The position numbers and the translations under genes are program-made. Below, piece by piece: positions 25,345 to 36,000 of a stretch of 46,737 nt of DNA. Every line of letters begins with the position of its first letter. Positions within the stretch are counted from its first letter, which is position 1. The DNA comes from Pirellulaceae bacterium (GTDB lineage Bacteria; Planctomycetota; Planctomycetia; Pirellulales; Pirellulaceae), in assembly GCA_024102795.1 (NCBI GenBank), contig JAGFJK010000195.1, forward strand, positions 1 to 46,737, written 5' to 3'. The notes beneath the pieces are model-generated. The model made no database searches. It had not been told where the DNA came from and was given only the letters and a program-made list of their open reading frames with translations.

Positions 25345-26826
25345 ATGCCGCGACCAGCCCCCCACCGCGACGAAACGCCCGGTTCAGGTCACGAGTCCCG
25401 CCCCGACCAGACGCCCGGCCGCGACGAAGCGATCGCCTTTCTCTACGACCGGATCAACTACGAGCGCACCGCCAGCGTTCCCTATCGGTCGCACCAGTTC
25501 AAGCTGGAACGCATGCGGAACCTGCTCGACCGGTTAGGCAACCCACACCTGGACCTGCCGATAATTCATGTCGCCGGAACCAAGGGCAAGGGTTCCACGG
25601 CGGCCTTTCTGAGCTCCATGCTGACCGCCTCCGGGTACCGCACCGGGCTCTACACATCTCCCCACCTGGAACGGCTCGAGGAACGCTTCGCGATCGACGG
25701 AATGGCCTGCCCGTCCGAGGAGTTGGTGAAGCTGGTAGGCGAGGTCCGGGCGGCCGTGGAACCGCTGGACCGGGACGCGCTGGCCCACGGCCGGCCGGAT
25801 GCCCAGGCAACCTACTTTGAACTGACCACGGCCGTGGCCTTCCTGTACTTCCGGCGACAGCGGGTCGACGCCGCCGTGCTTGAAGTGGGCCTCGGCGGCC
25901 GGCTCGATTCCACCAACGTCTGCCAGCCGCGAGTGGCCGTAATCACCAGCATCAGCTTCGATCACACCGTCCAGTTGGGAAACACCCTGGCGCAAATCGC
26001 CGGCGAGAAAGCCGGCATCATCAAGCCCGGCCTGCCGGTTGTCTCCGGCGTGCTCGATTCCGAAGCGGCCGACGTGATTCGCGCTCGCGCGGTCGAACTG
26101 AACTGCCCGCTGCACGTCCTGGGCCAGCAGTTTGGATTTGACTTCCGGCCGGCGGCGAGCGAACCCACGGGTCGCTCGGCAGGGGCTGCCGGAGAGCCTG
26201 GCGGGGCGCCCGTGGCGGGCTGCCTGGACTACTGGGAATCCTGCCTGGAATCGTTTCGCTTGCCGGGCCTGCGGCTGGGACTGCTGGGACGCCACCAGGC
26301 CGCCAATGCGGCCGTGGCCATCGCGGCATTCCGCCAGTTCGATCGGAACGATTCGCCGCCGGCCCTGGCTGCTATCCGCCAAGGACTGGCCGCCGCCCGC
26401 TGCCCGGCCCGCATCGAAGTTGTCGCCCACAACCCCACGATCATCCTCGACACGGCCCACAACGTCGCCTCAATCGCCGCCCTGGTCGAAACCCTGCGCG
26501 ACACGTTCGCTCCCTGCCGGCGGACCCTGCTGCTGGCCGCCAGCCGCGACAAGGACATCCGCGGCATGCTGCGGCTGCTGTTGCCGCATTTCGACTCCGT
26601 CCACCTGACACGCTACCGGACCAATCCGCGGGCCGCGGAACCGCAGTGGCTGGCACGCCTGGCCGGCGAATTGCTGGCCGAGATGCCGGGCGCTGCGCCG
26701 CGGCTGCATACCTGGGACGATCCGCAAGCCGCCTGGCTGGCCGCCCGCCAGCAAACGGCTGCCCACGAACTGCTGTGCGTCACCGGATCGTTTTTCCTGG
26801 CCGGCGAACTGCGGGCCTGGACGTAG
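25345..26826 (+). CDS. folC: Folylpolyglutamate synthase / dihydrofolate synthase
   Basis: 493 residues from ATG 25345; a TTG at 25330 could add five. Mur-ligase-type landmarks: the P-loop HVAGTKGKGSTAAFLSSML, YTSPHLERLEERFAIDG, ELTTAVAFLYF, VLEVGLGGRLDSTNV, ISFDHTVQLGNTLAQIAGEK with the catalytic-region Lys/His, GLLGRHQAANAAVAIAAFR, and IILDTAHNVASIAALVETL. The enzyme adds glutamate to dihydropteroate and folates. An insertion rich in Gly/Ala (around 275-300) enlarges it over the usual 420-440 residues. It is transcribed divergently from the ABC-2 exporter and converges on the S41 protease gene. Confidence 0.93.
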   Translation: MPRPAPHRDETPGSGHESRPDQTPGRDEAIAFLYDRINYERTASVPYRSHQFKLERMRNLLDRLGNPHLDLPIIHVAGTKGKGSTAAFLSSMLTASGYRTGLYTSPHLERLEERFAIDGMACPSEELVKLVGEVRAAVEPLDRDALAHGRPDAQATYFELTTAVAFLYFRRQRVDAAVLEVGLGGRLDSTNVCQPRVAVITSISFDHTVQLGNTLAQIAGEKAGIIKPGLPVVSGVLDSEAADVIRARAVELNCPLHVLGQQFGFDFRPAASEPTGRSAGAAGEPGGAPVAGCLDYWESCLESFRLPGLRLGLLGRHQAANAAVAIAAFRQFDRNDSPPALAAIRQGLAAARCPARIEVVAHNPTIILDTAHNVASIAALVETLRDTFAPCRRTLLLAASRDKDIRGMLRLLLPHFDSVHLTRYRTNPRAAEPQWLARLAGELLAEMPGAAPRLHTWDDPQAAWLAARQQTAAHELLCVTGSFFLAGELRAWT

Positions 26827-26919
26827 CATGGGCTTCCAGCCCGTGATTCCAGGCGTGTTGTGCCACGCCTGCGGCGAACAGACGGCATTTTCCCCATCCT
26901 GCCAAATCGACCCCAGAGG
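26827..26919. terminator. Two hairpins between convergent folC and S41 genes
   Basis: Two stem-loops fill the 93-base convergent gap. The first is CATGGGCT, loop TCC, AGCCCGTG (26827-26845), eight pairs with one G-T. The second is AGGCGTG, loop TTGTGC, CACGCCT (26851-26870). Neither is followed by a T-run on either strand, so a role as a bidirectional terminator or transcript stabiliser is inferred from position only; they could equally be dispersed palindromes. Confidence 0.4.
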
Positions 26920-28341
26920 TCAATGGTCATCCGCGGCCGGCAGCAGGCTCTGCAGATACTCGATCGCCCTGCGCACCTGCGGATCGTCGAAATCGGAGCC
27001 GTCGGCTGCTGGCTCGTCGGCGCCCGGCTCGCCTGCCGCACCCTGGCCACGGTCCGCGTCAGGCTGCGAGGAAGATTCCGCGCCAGACTGAGAACCGGAT
27101 TCGGCCGGGTCGCCGCCCGGATTCTCCACGCTGCCCGCCGGCCGCGGCCGTTTGCCAGGGACGATGTCGCGCCGGCGGCGGACGGCCACGGCTTGCCGCA
27201 GTTGCTCGTCGGTCATCCGCACTTCGAACCCTTCACTGGGCCGCACGCCCCACTCGTCGTCCTCAGTCGCTTCGCTGGTGCGGTGGATGTTATGGCCGTT
27301 TGGCCGCCAGTAGCTGGCCGTGGTCAACTTCAGAGCGCTGCGACCGCCCTCCAGTTCGATGATGTTCTGGACTGTCCCCTTGCCCCACGACCGCTCGCCG
27401 ACCACTTTCGCCCGGTCGTGATCTTTCAGACAGGCGGCCACAATCTCGCTGGCGCTGGCCGAGCCGCGATTGGTCAACACGACGATCGGCACTTCCCTGG
27501 GCAGTCGCAGCTTGCGCGTCGCCTCGTACCGCTGGCGCACCACCCCGCCGCGCCCGCGAGTGCTGACGATGTCGCCCTGGTCGATGAACATGTCGCACGT
27601 TTCCACGGCCGATTTCAGCAACCCGCCGGCGTTGCCTCGCAGGTCCAGGATCAGACCCTGCACCGGACCGCAGGATTCCAAGGCCGCGGCCAGGTCGCGA
27701 GCCGTATGTTCGCCAAACGAGGTGACCCGCACGTAGGCCAGCCGCGGATCCTCTTCCAGATGAAAATCCCAGTCGCCGTCGACTGTCCGCGTGTCGCCCA
27801 GCACCGACTCGATCGGGATCAGGTCGCGTTTCAGGCTGTAGCTTCGCGGCTCGCCGCCGTCGGAGTGCCTCACCAGCAGTTCGACCGCCTGGCCGCGCGG
27901 GCCCCGCATCAGCGTCACCGCCTCGTCCACCCGCATGCCCTCGGTCGTCGTGCCATCCACTTCCAGGATCACGTCGCCGGCCTGCAATCCGGCCTCATAG
28001 GCCGGCGTGTTCACGATCGGCGTCACGATCGTCAGCCGCTCGGTGCGCGGCGGCCCCTCCACGACAATCCCGATCCCGCCGAACTCCTGGTCCAGGCTTT
28101 CCTGGAACTGCTGGAACGAATCGGTGGTGATGAACGCGGAATACGGATCCAGGCCGCCGACCATGCCCGCCATCGCGTCCTCGAACAACTGCTGCGACGG
28201 CACGTCCTCCACATACAGCCCGTGGATGATGCCCATGGCGTGCGATAGCGTGCGGACGTAACGGCTGGCCGGCGCCTTCTGATGGCAGAGGATCGAAGCC
28301 ACACCGACCAGCAAAATCACCGCCAGGTTGCGCTGCGGCAT
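26920..28341 (-). CDS. S41 family carboxyl-terminal processing protease
   Basis: 473 residues from ATG 28341 (MPQRNLAVILLVGVASILCH), with CCGGAG upstream. The amino terminus is a signal peptide or anchor. A helical lead (FEDAMAGMVGGLDPYSAFIT) is followed by a PDZ domain (FGGIGIVVEGP to LQAGDVILEVDGTTTEG), then the tail-specific protease core: LAYVRVTSFGE, GLILDLRGNAGGLL, VVLTNRGSASASEIVAACL with the nucleophilic Ser, and VGERSWGKGTVQ with the Lys base. Such periplasmic proteases cut near the carboxyl termini of substrates. The last 90 residues are acidic and low in complexity, likely disordered. It begins 32 bases after the membrane protein gene on the same strand. Confidence 0.92.
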   Translation of the reverse strand: MPQRNLAVILLVGVASILCHQKAPASRYVRTLSHAMGIIHGLYVEDVPSQQLFEDAMAGMVGGLDPYSAFITTDSFQQFQESLDQEFGGIGIVVEGPPRTERLTIVTPIVNTPAYEAGLQAGDVILEVDGTTTEGMRVDEAVTLMRGPRGQAVELLVRHSDGGEPRSYSLKRDLIPIESVLGDTRTVDGDWDFHLEEDPRLAYVRVTSFGEHTARDLAAALESCGPVQGLILDLRGNAGGLLKSAVETCDMFIDQGDIVSTRGRGGVVRQRYEATRKLRLPREVPIVVLTNRGSASASEIVAACLKDHDRAKVVGERSWGKGTVQNIIELEGGRSALKLTTASYWRPNGHNIHRTSEATEDDEWGVRPSEGFEVRMTDEQLRQAVAVRRRRDIVPGKRPRPAGSVENPGGDPAESGSQSGAESSSQPDADRGQGAAGEPGADEPAADGSDFDDPQVRRAIEYLQSLLPAADDH

Positions 28342-28373
28342 CGAACAAACTCCGGAGATAATCGGGATCGAGC

Positions 28374-29684
28374 CTATAACCCCAGGAACGGCACCGGGAC
28401 CAGAAACGCATGCTGCTCGAACGTGCTCCACACCCCGTGCCAGGAAGTGTACCGGGTAAAGAACACCAGGAACACGTAGATCGCCACCACGGGGATCGCC
28501 GCCAGCCGGGCGGCCGCGCGAGTGATCAGCCAGCGGGGCTTCTCGCGGCGGTTGGCCCGCGCCAGCGCCCACCCGGTCAGCAGCCGAGCCGGAAAGATGA
28601 ACGCCACAAACACCAGGCTGGGGACAAAGGCCACTTCGCGGGGCGTCAATTCGATCTTCAGCAGATACAGAGGCAGGGCGAACAGCAGCGTGATCAACAG
28701 CGCGAACCAGAAGGCGATCGGCGCCCGGCGGAACATGGCCCGGACTTGACTTACCTCGAAGAAGCACACCAGCCGGTTCTCGGCCGCGAACCGCGTCTGC
28801 AGGAATGGCAGGTAGATCAGCACGAAACTCAGCGCGGCCGCTCCCAGCAACCCGCTCAGCACGGCCGGCCCCGGCGGCAACAGCGTGCCCCCGATGAATA
28901 ACAGGATTGGCACGAACAGCCAGGCGACCGCTCCGGCAAATCCCCGCACGCCCAACCAGAAAAAGTACGGCAACCGCATCCCGGCCACGAACTCCCAAAC
29001 CGCGTCGCGGGCCTGGCCCAACCGAGGCCCCTGCCGCAGTTGCCGCCACAACCGCAGCGGCGCCGGCCAGAAAAAGTGCCGCAGCCGGCCGCCCCGATAC
29101 CAGGCCCAGACAATCTGCCCGCCCAGCACCACGATCGCCACCAGCAACGCCACTCGCCAGCCGGCCGTCACCCGGCTCTCCGGATCGATCAACCAGGCCG
29201 AATGCCACATGTCCGAAATGAACCGCAACGGCAGCCACAGCAGCCAGGTCCCCAGCACCAGGCCGCCCACTCGCGCCGCCGGCCGCACGCCCACGAAACC
29301 GTCACGAATCCGGCCACTGCGAGCCACCCGGCCGGCCGCCTCGAGCAGATAGCCCAGACTGAGGAATTGCAGCACCGGAAACGTCGCCAGCACCGACAGA
29401 CCCAGCATCAGGCTGACCACGCCAAAACACCACTCGACGCCCGAACCGACGCCCAGCAGCACGCGCACCGGCCAGGCCCGCCGCCGCTCGACCACCTCGG
29501 CCAGCGGCACCTCTTCGACCTTTTCGGCGCCGGCCACCGCCTCGGCATCTTCGGTCGCGCCCCCGTCGTCGACCGCCTCGGCCAGTACCAGCCGCACCGG
29601 TGGCGAAGCGGCCACATCCACTCGGTCGTCGGGCAGGGAACCGCCCGCGCGGGAGGCTGGAGCCGGGGAGTTGCTAATGGGCAT
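28374..29684 (-). CDS. Polytopic membrane protein of unknown function (DUF4013-like)
   Basis: 436 residues from ATG 29684. The first 70 residues are soluble and acidic; about eight hydrophobic segments follow, including VVSLMLGLSVLATFPVLQFL, LVLGTWLLWLPLRFI, VALLVAIVVLGGQIVWAWY, GAVAWLFVPILLFIGGTLLP, AALSFVLIYLPFL, FWFALLITLLFALPLYLL and LAAIPVVAIYVFLVFF. The segment LSLGYLLEAAGRVARSGRIR recalls DUF4013 membrane proteins, but I am not certain of the family. It shares a short gap with the S41 protease gene, so the protease may act on or with it. The 236 bases upstream (29685-29920) are a divergent region toward the DUF1549 gene, with CATAAT at 29856 as a possible plus-strand -10. Confidence 0.6.
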   Translation of the reverse strand: MPISNSPAPASRAGGSLPDDRVDVAASPPVRLVLAEAVDDGGATEDAEAVAGAEKVEEVPLAEVVERRRAWPVRVLLGVGSGVEWCFGVVSLMLGLSVLATFPVLQFLSLGYLLEAAGRVARSGRIRDGFVGVRPAARVGGLVLGTWLLWLPLRFISDMWHSAWLIDPESRVTAGWRVALLVAIVVLGGQIVWAWYRGGRLRHFFWPAPLRLWRQLRQGPRLGQARDAVWEFVAGMRLPYFFWLGVRGFAGAVAWLFVPILLFIGGTLLPPGPAVLSGLLGAAALSFVLIYLPFLQTRFAAENRLVCFFEVSQVRAMFRRAPIAFWFALLITLLFALPLYLLKIELTPREVAFVPSLVFVAFIFPARLLTGWALARANRREKPRWLITRAAARLAAIPVVAIYVFLVFFTRYTSWHGVWSTFEQHAFLVPVPFLGL

Positions 29685-29920
29685 GCGAGACCTCCCAAGG
29701 GTGCGGGTCGGAGCGCATTCGTCGCGCGGGCCAGAATCTTGACCAAGATTTCCGCCGCCCGCTCGAAAACCACCGCGAGCCCGCCGACAGCGATCCGGCG
29801 ATCGCCGCGGCGGCGAAACACCCGGAACCAGCGGCGGGTATCATACCTGGTAGAGCATAATACTCGTCGGGACGACTCGGCGTTTCAAATTCCCCCGCCG
29901 GTGTCGAAAGGAACCGAACC

Positions 29921-31567
29921 ATGTGGGCCAAGAACCTGCTGCTTGCCGCACTTTGCCTGGTCGGAGTCCTGGCGGTGGCCGCCGGATTGCTGCGCAGTGA
30001 GCGGCTGGAGACGCCCCGGTCGTTCGATCCCCAGCGGTCCGAGCGGCCGGAGTTCCGCGAAGTGGTCCAACAGGTCAACGCGGACTTTCAGCAGCAGTGG
30101 CAGTCCCAGCAACTACAGAACGCTCCACCCGCCGATTACCTGACCGTGGCCCGCCGCCTGAGCCTGGCGCTGTGCGGCACCGTGCCATCGCTGGAGGAGA
30201 TCCGGGCGTTGCAGCGCCAGCCTGAAGACGTCCGTCTGGAATGGTGGCTCTCCCACCTGCTGGAAGACCGCCGCTCGAGCGACTATATGGCCGAGCGGCT
30301 GGCGCGGGCCTACGTGGGCACCGAGAACGGTCCCTTCCTGGTCTATCGCCGCCGCCGGTTCGTGTTCTGGCTGAGCGATCGGCTGCAGGAGAACCAGCGT
30401 TACGATCAACTGGTCCGCAAGCTGGTCGGCAGCCAGGGCCTGTGGACCGATTCGCCGGCCGTCAACTTCCTGACGGTCACCATGACCGACGAGGAAGACC
30501 GCCGCCCGGATCCGATCCGCCTGGCCGGGCGCACTGCCCGCGCGTTCCTCGGCATGCGGATCGACTGCCTGCAATGCCACGATGACCGGCTGGGCAACAT
30601 CGAACTGGGCACGCCCGACGAACCGCGCGGCGGCCAGCAACAGGACTTCCACCGGCTGGCCGCCTTCTACGCTCCGGCCGAATCGTCGCTGCTGGGCGTG
30701 CGCGATGGGGACAACAAGTACGAGTATCAATACCTGCATGCCGACAAGCCGCAAGCGGTCGATCCCGAACCGCCTTTCTTCCCGGAACTGCGCGGCAGCG
30801 GCGAGTCGTTGCGGGAGGAACTGGCCAACTGGATCACGCATCCGGACAACAAGCCGTTCGCCCGAGCCACAGTCAACCGCTTCTGGGCTCTCTTGTTCGG
30901 CCGCCCGCTGGTGGAACCGATCGACGACCTTCCCCTGCACGGCCCGTTCCCGGCCGCGCTGGAAACGCTGGCCGAAGACTTTGTCGCCCACGGCTACGAC
31001 CTGAAGCGGCTGATCCGGATCATCGCCGCCACCGACGTGTTTCGCGCCGACAGCCGAGCGGACTTCGAGATCACGCCCGAACATGAACGGGCCTGGGCCG
31101 TGTTTCCGCTGACCCGCCTGCGACCCGAACAGGTGGCCGGCGGGTTGATCCAGGCCTGCAGCCTGCGAACCATCGACGCCAACGCTCACATCTTCGCCCG
31201 CCTGGCCCGCTTTGGCCAGCAGAACGACTTTCTGCAGCGGTACGGCGATACCGGCGAGGATGAATTCGAGGACCGGGGCGGAACCGTTTCCCAGCGCCTG
31301 CTGCTGATGAACGGCGAACTGGTGAAGGAGCGGACCCAGGAAAACATGGTTGCCAATGCCCCCACGCGCGTGGCCGCCTTGGCCGGCAGCAATGAACAGG
31401 CGGTCGAAACGGCCTACCTGTGCGTGCTTTCCCGGCCTCCGTCGGACGATGAGCGGCAACACTTTGCCGCCCGGCTGGAAGGCCAACAGGGTTCCGGCCG
31501 CAACCAGGCGATGGAAGACATGTACTGGGTGCTGATCAACAGCACGGAGTTCTCCTGGAATCATTAG
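29921..31567 (+). CDS. DUF1549/DUF1553 protein, periplasmic
   Basis: 548 residues from ATG 29921, with AAAGGAA upstream. A signal anchor (LLLAALCLVGVLAVAAGLL) leads into a DUF1549-type region (YLTVARRLSLALCGTVPSLE, RRRRFVFWLSDRLQENQRYD) with a haem-like CxxCH (DCLQCHDDRLGN near 210). A DUF1553 region follows (LANWITHPDNKPFARATVNR, FWALLFGRPLVEPIDDLPLH, YDLKRLIRIIAATDVFRADS, LRPEQVAGGLIQ). It is shorter than many family members (700-1000 residues) because the amino-terminal cytochrome-type domain is absent. These proteins are extremely abundant in Planctomycetes and almost always pair with DUF1501, as here 23 bases downstream. Their biochemical role is not established. Confidence 0.9.
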   Translation: MWAKNLLLAALCLVGVLAVAAGLLRSERLETPRSFDPQRSERPEFREVVQQVNADFQQQWQSQQLQNAPPADYLTVARRLSLALCGTVPSLEEIRALQRQPEDVRLEWWLSHLLEDRRSSDYMAERLARAYVGTENGPFLVYRRRRFVFWLSDRLQENQRYDQLVRKLVGSQGLWTDSPAVNFLTVTMTDEEDRRPDPIRLAGRTARAFLGMRIDCLQCHDDRLGNIELGTPDEPRGGQQQDFHRLAAFYAPAESSLLGVRDGDNKYEYQYLHADKPQAVDPEPPFFPELRGSGESLREELANWITHPDNKPFARATVNRFWALLFGRPLVEPIDDLPLHGPFPAALETLAEDFVAHGYDLKRLIRIIAATDVFRADSRADFEITPEHERAWAVFPLTRLRPEQVAGGLIQACSLRTIDANAHIFARLARFGQQNDFLQRYGDTGEDEFEDRGGTVSQRLLLMNGELVKERTQENMVANAPTRVAALAGSNEQAVETAYLCVLSRPPSDDERQHFAARLEGQQGSGRNQAMEDMYWVLINSTEFSWNH

Positions 31568-31590
31568 CAGCGTTTTGAGGAGGCCTCACG

Positions 31591-32910
31591 ATGCACGATT
31601 CAACCGCCCGCGGTTGCGGTTCGGCCGACCATTTCTCGCGCCGCAGGTTGCTGGCCGCGGCCGGCTGCGGTGGCATCGCCTGGCTCACGCCGCTGGCTGA
31701 GATGCTCACGCGGGCGGCCGAACGTTCGCCGAACCGGGCGGCGCCGAGGTCCGTGATCGTCCTCTGGCTGCAGGGCGGTCCCAGCCAGCTCGAAACGTTC
31801 GATCCGCATCCGGGCAGCCGCTACGCCGGCCAGACCCAGGCGATCCAGACGGTGGTCCCCGGCCTGCAAATCGGTTCGGGGCTGCCGCTGACGGCCGAGA
31901 TCATGGACAACCTGTCCGTGATTCGTTCGGTCACCAGCAAGGAAGGCGATCACGAACGGGCGACCTACAACGTCAAGACCGGCTTCCGCCCCGACCCGAC
32001 GCTGATTCATCCCTCGCTGGGCGCGATCCTCTGCCACCAGTTGAGCGACGCGGTGGAAATCCCGCGGCACATTTCCATCATGCCCGGCGCCTGGCCGGCG
32101 CGCGGCGGTTACCTGGGCGACCAGTTCGATGCCTTCAAGGTCTACGACCCGCAGCAGCGGATTCCCGACATCACGGCCCGCGTCCCGGAAGATCGCGCTC
32201 AGCGGCGGATTGACGACTTGATGAACGTGGTCGAACGCCAGTTCGCTCGCGGCCGGATGCGCCAACTGGATCAGGGCAAGACCCTGCACGGTTATGCCAT
32301 TCGCGACGCGCTGCGGATGATGTCGTCCGATCAGTTGCGGGCCTTCGATATCCAGGAGGAACCGGAAAGCCGCCGGCAACTGTACGGCGACACGCCCTTC
32401 GGCCGCGGCTGCCTGGCGGCCGTCCGGTTGATCGAAGTCGGCGTCCGCTGCGTCGAGGTCACGCTCAGCGGCTGGGACAGCCACGCCAACAACCACGACA
32501 TTCAGCACGGCCTGCTGCAGACGCTCGACCCCGCCCTGGCGGCCCTGGTCCGAGACCTCAAGGAGCGCGACCTGTTCGACCGCACGATCGTGCTGGTCGG
32601 CGGCGAGTTCGGTCGCACGCCGCAAATCAACCCGGCCGGCGGGCGCGACCATTGGCCGCACGGCTTCAGCATCGTACTGGGCGGCGGCGGCCTGCGGGGC
32701 GGAGTCGTCGTCGGAGAAACCGCGGCGGACCCCAAACTGGATGAAAAAAACCGGTTGCAGGACGTCGCCGATCCGCGGCCAGTCGAGGACATTCATGCCA
32801 CCGTACTGACCGCGCTGGGAGTGCACTACGAACGTGAACTGATCACGCCGATCGGCCGCCCCATGGCGCTCAGCGACGGCTCGCCGATCCGCGAGCTGCT
32901 GCCCGGCTAG
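31591..32910 (+). CDS. DUF1501 protein with Tat signal
   Basis: 439 residues, with GAGGAGG before the ATG. The amino terminus holds a twin-arginine signal (SRRRLLAAAGCGGIAWL). The body has the DUF1501/alkaline-phosphatase-like pattern: VIVLWLQGGPSQLETFDPHP, HERATYNVKTGFRP, HPSLGAILCHQLS, EVTLSGWDSHANNHDIQHGL, LVGGEFGRTPQINPAGGRDH and WPHGFSIVLGGGGLRGG. The conserved Asp/His residues suggest a metal-dependent hydrolase of sulfatase-like fold exported in folded form. Activity is unknown. It is operonic with the DUF1549/DUF1553 gene. Confidence 0.92.
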   Translation: MHDSTARGCGSADHFSRRRLLAAAGCGGIAWLTPLAEMLTRAAERSPNRAAPRSVIVLWLQGGPSQLETFDPHPGSRYAGQTQAIQTVVPGLQIGSGLPLTAEIMDNLSVIRSVTSKEGDHERATYNVKTGFRPDPTLIHPSLGAILCHQLSDAVEIPRHISIMPGAWPARGGYLGDQFDAFKVYDPQQRIPDITARVPEDRAQRRIDDLMNVVERQFARGRMRQLDQGKTLHGYAIRDALRMMSSDQLRAFDIQEEPESRRQLYGDTPFGRGCLAAVRLIEVGVRCVEVTLSGWDSHANNHDIQHGLLQTLDPALAALVRDLKERDLFDRTIVLVGGEFGRTPQINPAGGRDHWPHGFSIVLGGGGLRGGVVVGETAADPKLDEKNRLQDVADPRPVEDIHATVLTALGVHYERELITPIGRPMALSDGSPIRELLPG

Positions 32911-33054
32911 GGCCTCTTGCCCAGCTTTCCTAACGCGAAAACCCTGTACCTTCGCGCCGTGCGTGTTACAGTTGGGTGCGTTCGCAACCTTCGGGATCAG
33001 TTCGCTTCACACCACCAGGGGCCGGCTCCACGGATCTGGCCGGGAATTCCGTTT

Positions 33055-36000
33055 ATGACGCGCGATATTTGCCGCACGCCGGCTAGCCGGCCCGTCCGCT
33101 GGTTTCGTCCCTGGTCCTGCTGTGCCCGGCTCTGGTTCAGTTGGGTGTTGGCGATTATTCCGCTGGCGGCGGTCAGCGGCGATACGCCGGGCACCCGACC
33201 CGTCGACGGGCTCCGCGACCAGACGCCCCAGGACTACGTACTGACCGGCGCCCGGCTGGTTGTGTCGCCCGGCCAGGTGATTCCCGACGGGACGCTCGTG
33301 GTGCGAAGCGGTCTGATCGAGCGGGTGGCGGCGGGCCTGGAGCCGCCGCCCGGACTCCGCGTCCTGGACATGTCGGGCAAGACGATCTATCCCGGTTTGA
33401 TCGACGCCTATAGCGAGGTGACGGTTCCAGGGCGGACCGCGGGGGCCGGCGCGGGCTACTGGAACGGGCTGGTGCAACCGGAACGTCGGGCGGCCGACGC
33501 GTACCGTTCGGACAAGGACATGAACGCCAGCTATCGGAGCGCGGGAGTGACCGTGCGACTGGCGGCCCCGGCCGATGGCATCATCAAGGGGTTCAGCTCA
33601 CTGGTCACCACGGCCGATGGTCCGGGTGCGGAGACGATTCTGGTCGAGGAGTTGTTTCAGCACCTGCGCCTGACGGTGTCTCCCGGTCGGGGGCGGGACG
33701 AGTTTCCCAACTCTCCGATGGGCGCCGTCGCCCTGGCTCGCCAGGCAATGTACGACGCCCAGTGGTACGGCCAGGCCTGGGCCGCTCACCGAGCCAGCGC
33801 GGGGCAGCCGCGGCCGGAGCAGAACGCGGCGCTCGATGCGCTGCAGTCGTTCACGGCGGGCGAGCGGCAAGTGATGATCGACGCCTCCAATGAACTGTAT
33901 TTCCTCCGGGCCGACCGCTTCGCCCGCGAGTTCGCGCTGCCGGCCGTGATTCGCGGTTCGGGCCACGAGTACCGGCGGCTGGAGGCGATTCGCGCCACGG
34001 GCCGAGCGGTGGTGGTGCCGCTGAATTTTCCCAAGGCGCCGAATGTGGGCACCGCGGAAGCGGCCATGGACGTCCCGCTGGAACGGATGCTGCACTGGGA
34101 CCTGGCGCCGGAAAACCCGGCCCGCCTGCACTCGGCCGGAGTGACCATCGCCTTCACTTCAGCCGGGTTGAAGAGCCCCAAGGAATTGCTGGGGGCGGTG
34201 CGCCGAGCGGTCCGGCGAGGCTTGCCGGCGGACGCGGCGCTGGCCGCGCTGACTCAAACTCCAGCCAAAATGTTTCATGCCAACGACCGGCTCGGTTCGC
34301 TGGAAGCCGGCAAGCTGGCCAACTTCGTGGTGACCGACGGCGACCTGTTCGATGACAAGACCAAGGTGCTGGAGACCTGGGTCCAGGGGCAACGGTTCCA
34401 GATTGAGAAGCCGGTCGAACTGGACTGGCGCGGGCCCTGGCCGCTCAAGTTCGACGGGCCCGTAGCAGCCGGACCATGGAAACTGCTGGTCGCCGGCTCG
34501 CCCGCCAAACTGTCGGCCACGTTTACCGCGGAACAACCGGGTGCCGAGCCGCTGGAAGTGAAGGTCAGCCGGATCAGCGCCAAGGACGGACGGCTAAGCT
34601 GCGTGTTTCCCTCCAAGCTGCTCGGCCACGACGGGTTCGCCCAGTTGACGCTGGTCCTGGCCGAGTCGTCGAACGAAATGGCGGAAGCCCTGGGCGAGGT
34701 GACCTGGCCGGATGGCAGCCGGGTGCAGGTTTCGTCGAGGAAACAACCGGCGGAGGAAGGCTCAGAGCCGCCGGCAGCCGACGAGAAGCCCGCGGACGAG
34801 AAGCCCGCGGACGAGAAACCCGCCGACGAGAAACCTGTCAAGAAAGACGCTCAACCGGCTTCCTTCCCGGTCAACTTCCCGCTGGGCGCCTACGGACTGG
34901 AGCGGCGGCCCGAGCAGCCCGAACATGTGCTGTTCCAGAACGCCACGGTCTGGACCTGTGGTCCACGAGGCGTGTTGCCGGGAGCGTCGGTGCTGGTGCG
35001 CCGCGGCGTCATTGTGGCCGTGGGAACGGAGCTGGAAGTGCCCGAGAACGCGGTGCTGATCGATTGCGCGGGACGGCATCTCTCGCCGGGCATCATCGAC
35101 TGCCACTCGCACATGGCCACCGACGGCGGCGTCAACGAGTCCACGCAGGCGGTGACCGCCGAAGTCCGCATCGGCGACTTCATCGATTGCGACGACATCG
35201 ACATTTACCGGCAACTGGCCGGCGGCGTCACGGCCGCCAACGTGTTGCACGGTTCGGCCAACCCGATCGGCGGCCAGAACCAGGTGATCAAGCTGCGGTG
35301 GGGCGATCTGCCCGAAGAGATGAAGTTCCGCGAAGCGCCGGCCGGCATCAAGTTCGCCCTGGGCGAAAACGTCAAGCAAAGCAACTGGGGCGAACAGTAC
35401 ACGACGCGGTATCCGCAGACGCGAATGGGCGTCGATCAGATCATCCGCGACTCGTTCCAGGCGGCTCGGGTCTACGCCCAGCGCTGGCAGGACTGGCGGC
35501 GCGACCAGCAGGGAGGCCCGCCGCGCCGCGATCTGGAACTGGACGCCCTGGCCGAGATTCTGGCCGGCGAGCGGTGGGTCCATTGCCACAGCTACCGCCA
35601 GGACGAGATCCTGGCCCTGATCCGCACGCTGGACGAGTTTCAGGTGCGGATCGGCACGTTCCAGCATATTCTCGAAGGTTACAAGGTGGCCGACGCCATG
35701 GCCCGCCACGGCGCCATGGGCTCGTCCTTCTCCGATTGGTGGGCCTACAAGTTCGAGGTTTACGACGCGATCCCCTACAACGGCGCGCTGATGCACCAGG
35801 CGGGCGTCGTGGTGTCGTTCAACTCGGACGACCGCGAACTGGCCCGGCATCTGAACCACGAGGCGGCCAAGGCGCTGCTCTACGGGGGCGTGCCGGCCGA
35901 GGAAGCACTCAAGTTCGTCACGCTGAACCCCGCTCGCCAACTGCGCATCGACCGGCTGGTCGGCTCGCTGGAACCCGGCAAGCAGGCCGACCTGGTTGTC

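Noticed and set aside
28342..29238. A continuous frame upstream of the S41 protease ATG suggesting a much longer protein
   Set aside because: The upstream part overlaps the polytopic membrane protein gene in another frame and is low in complexity; the protease has its own ribosome-binding site and signal sequence at 28341.
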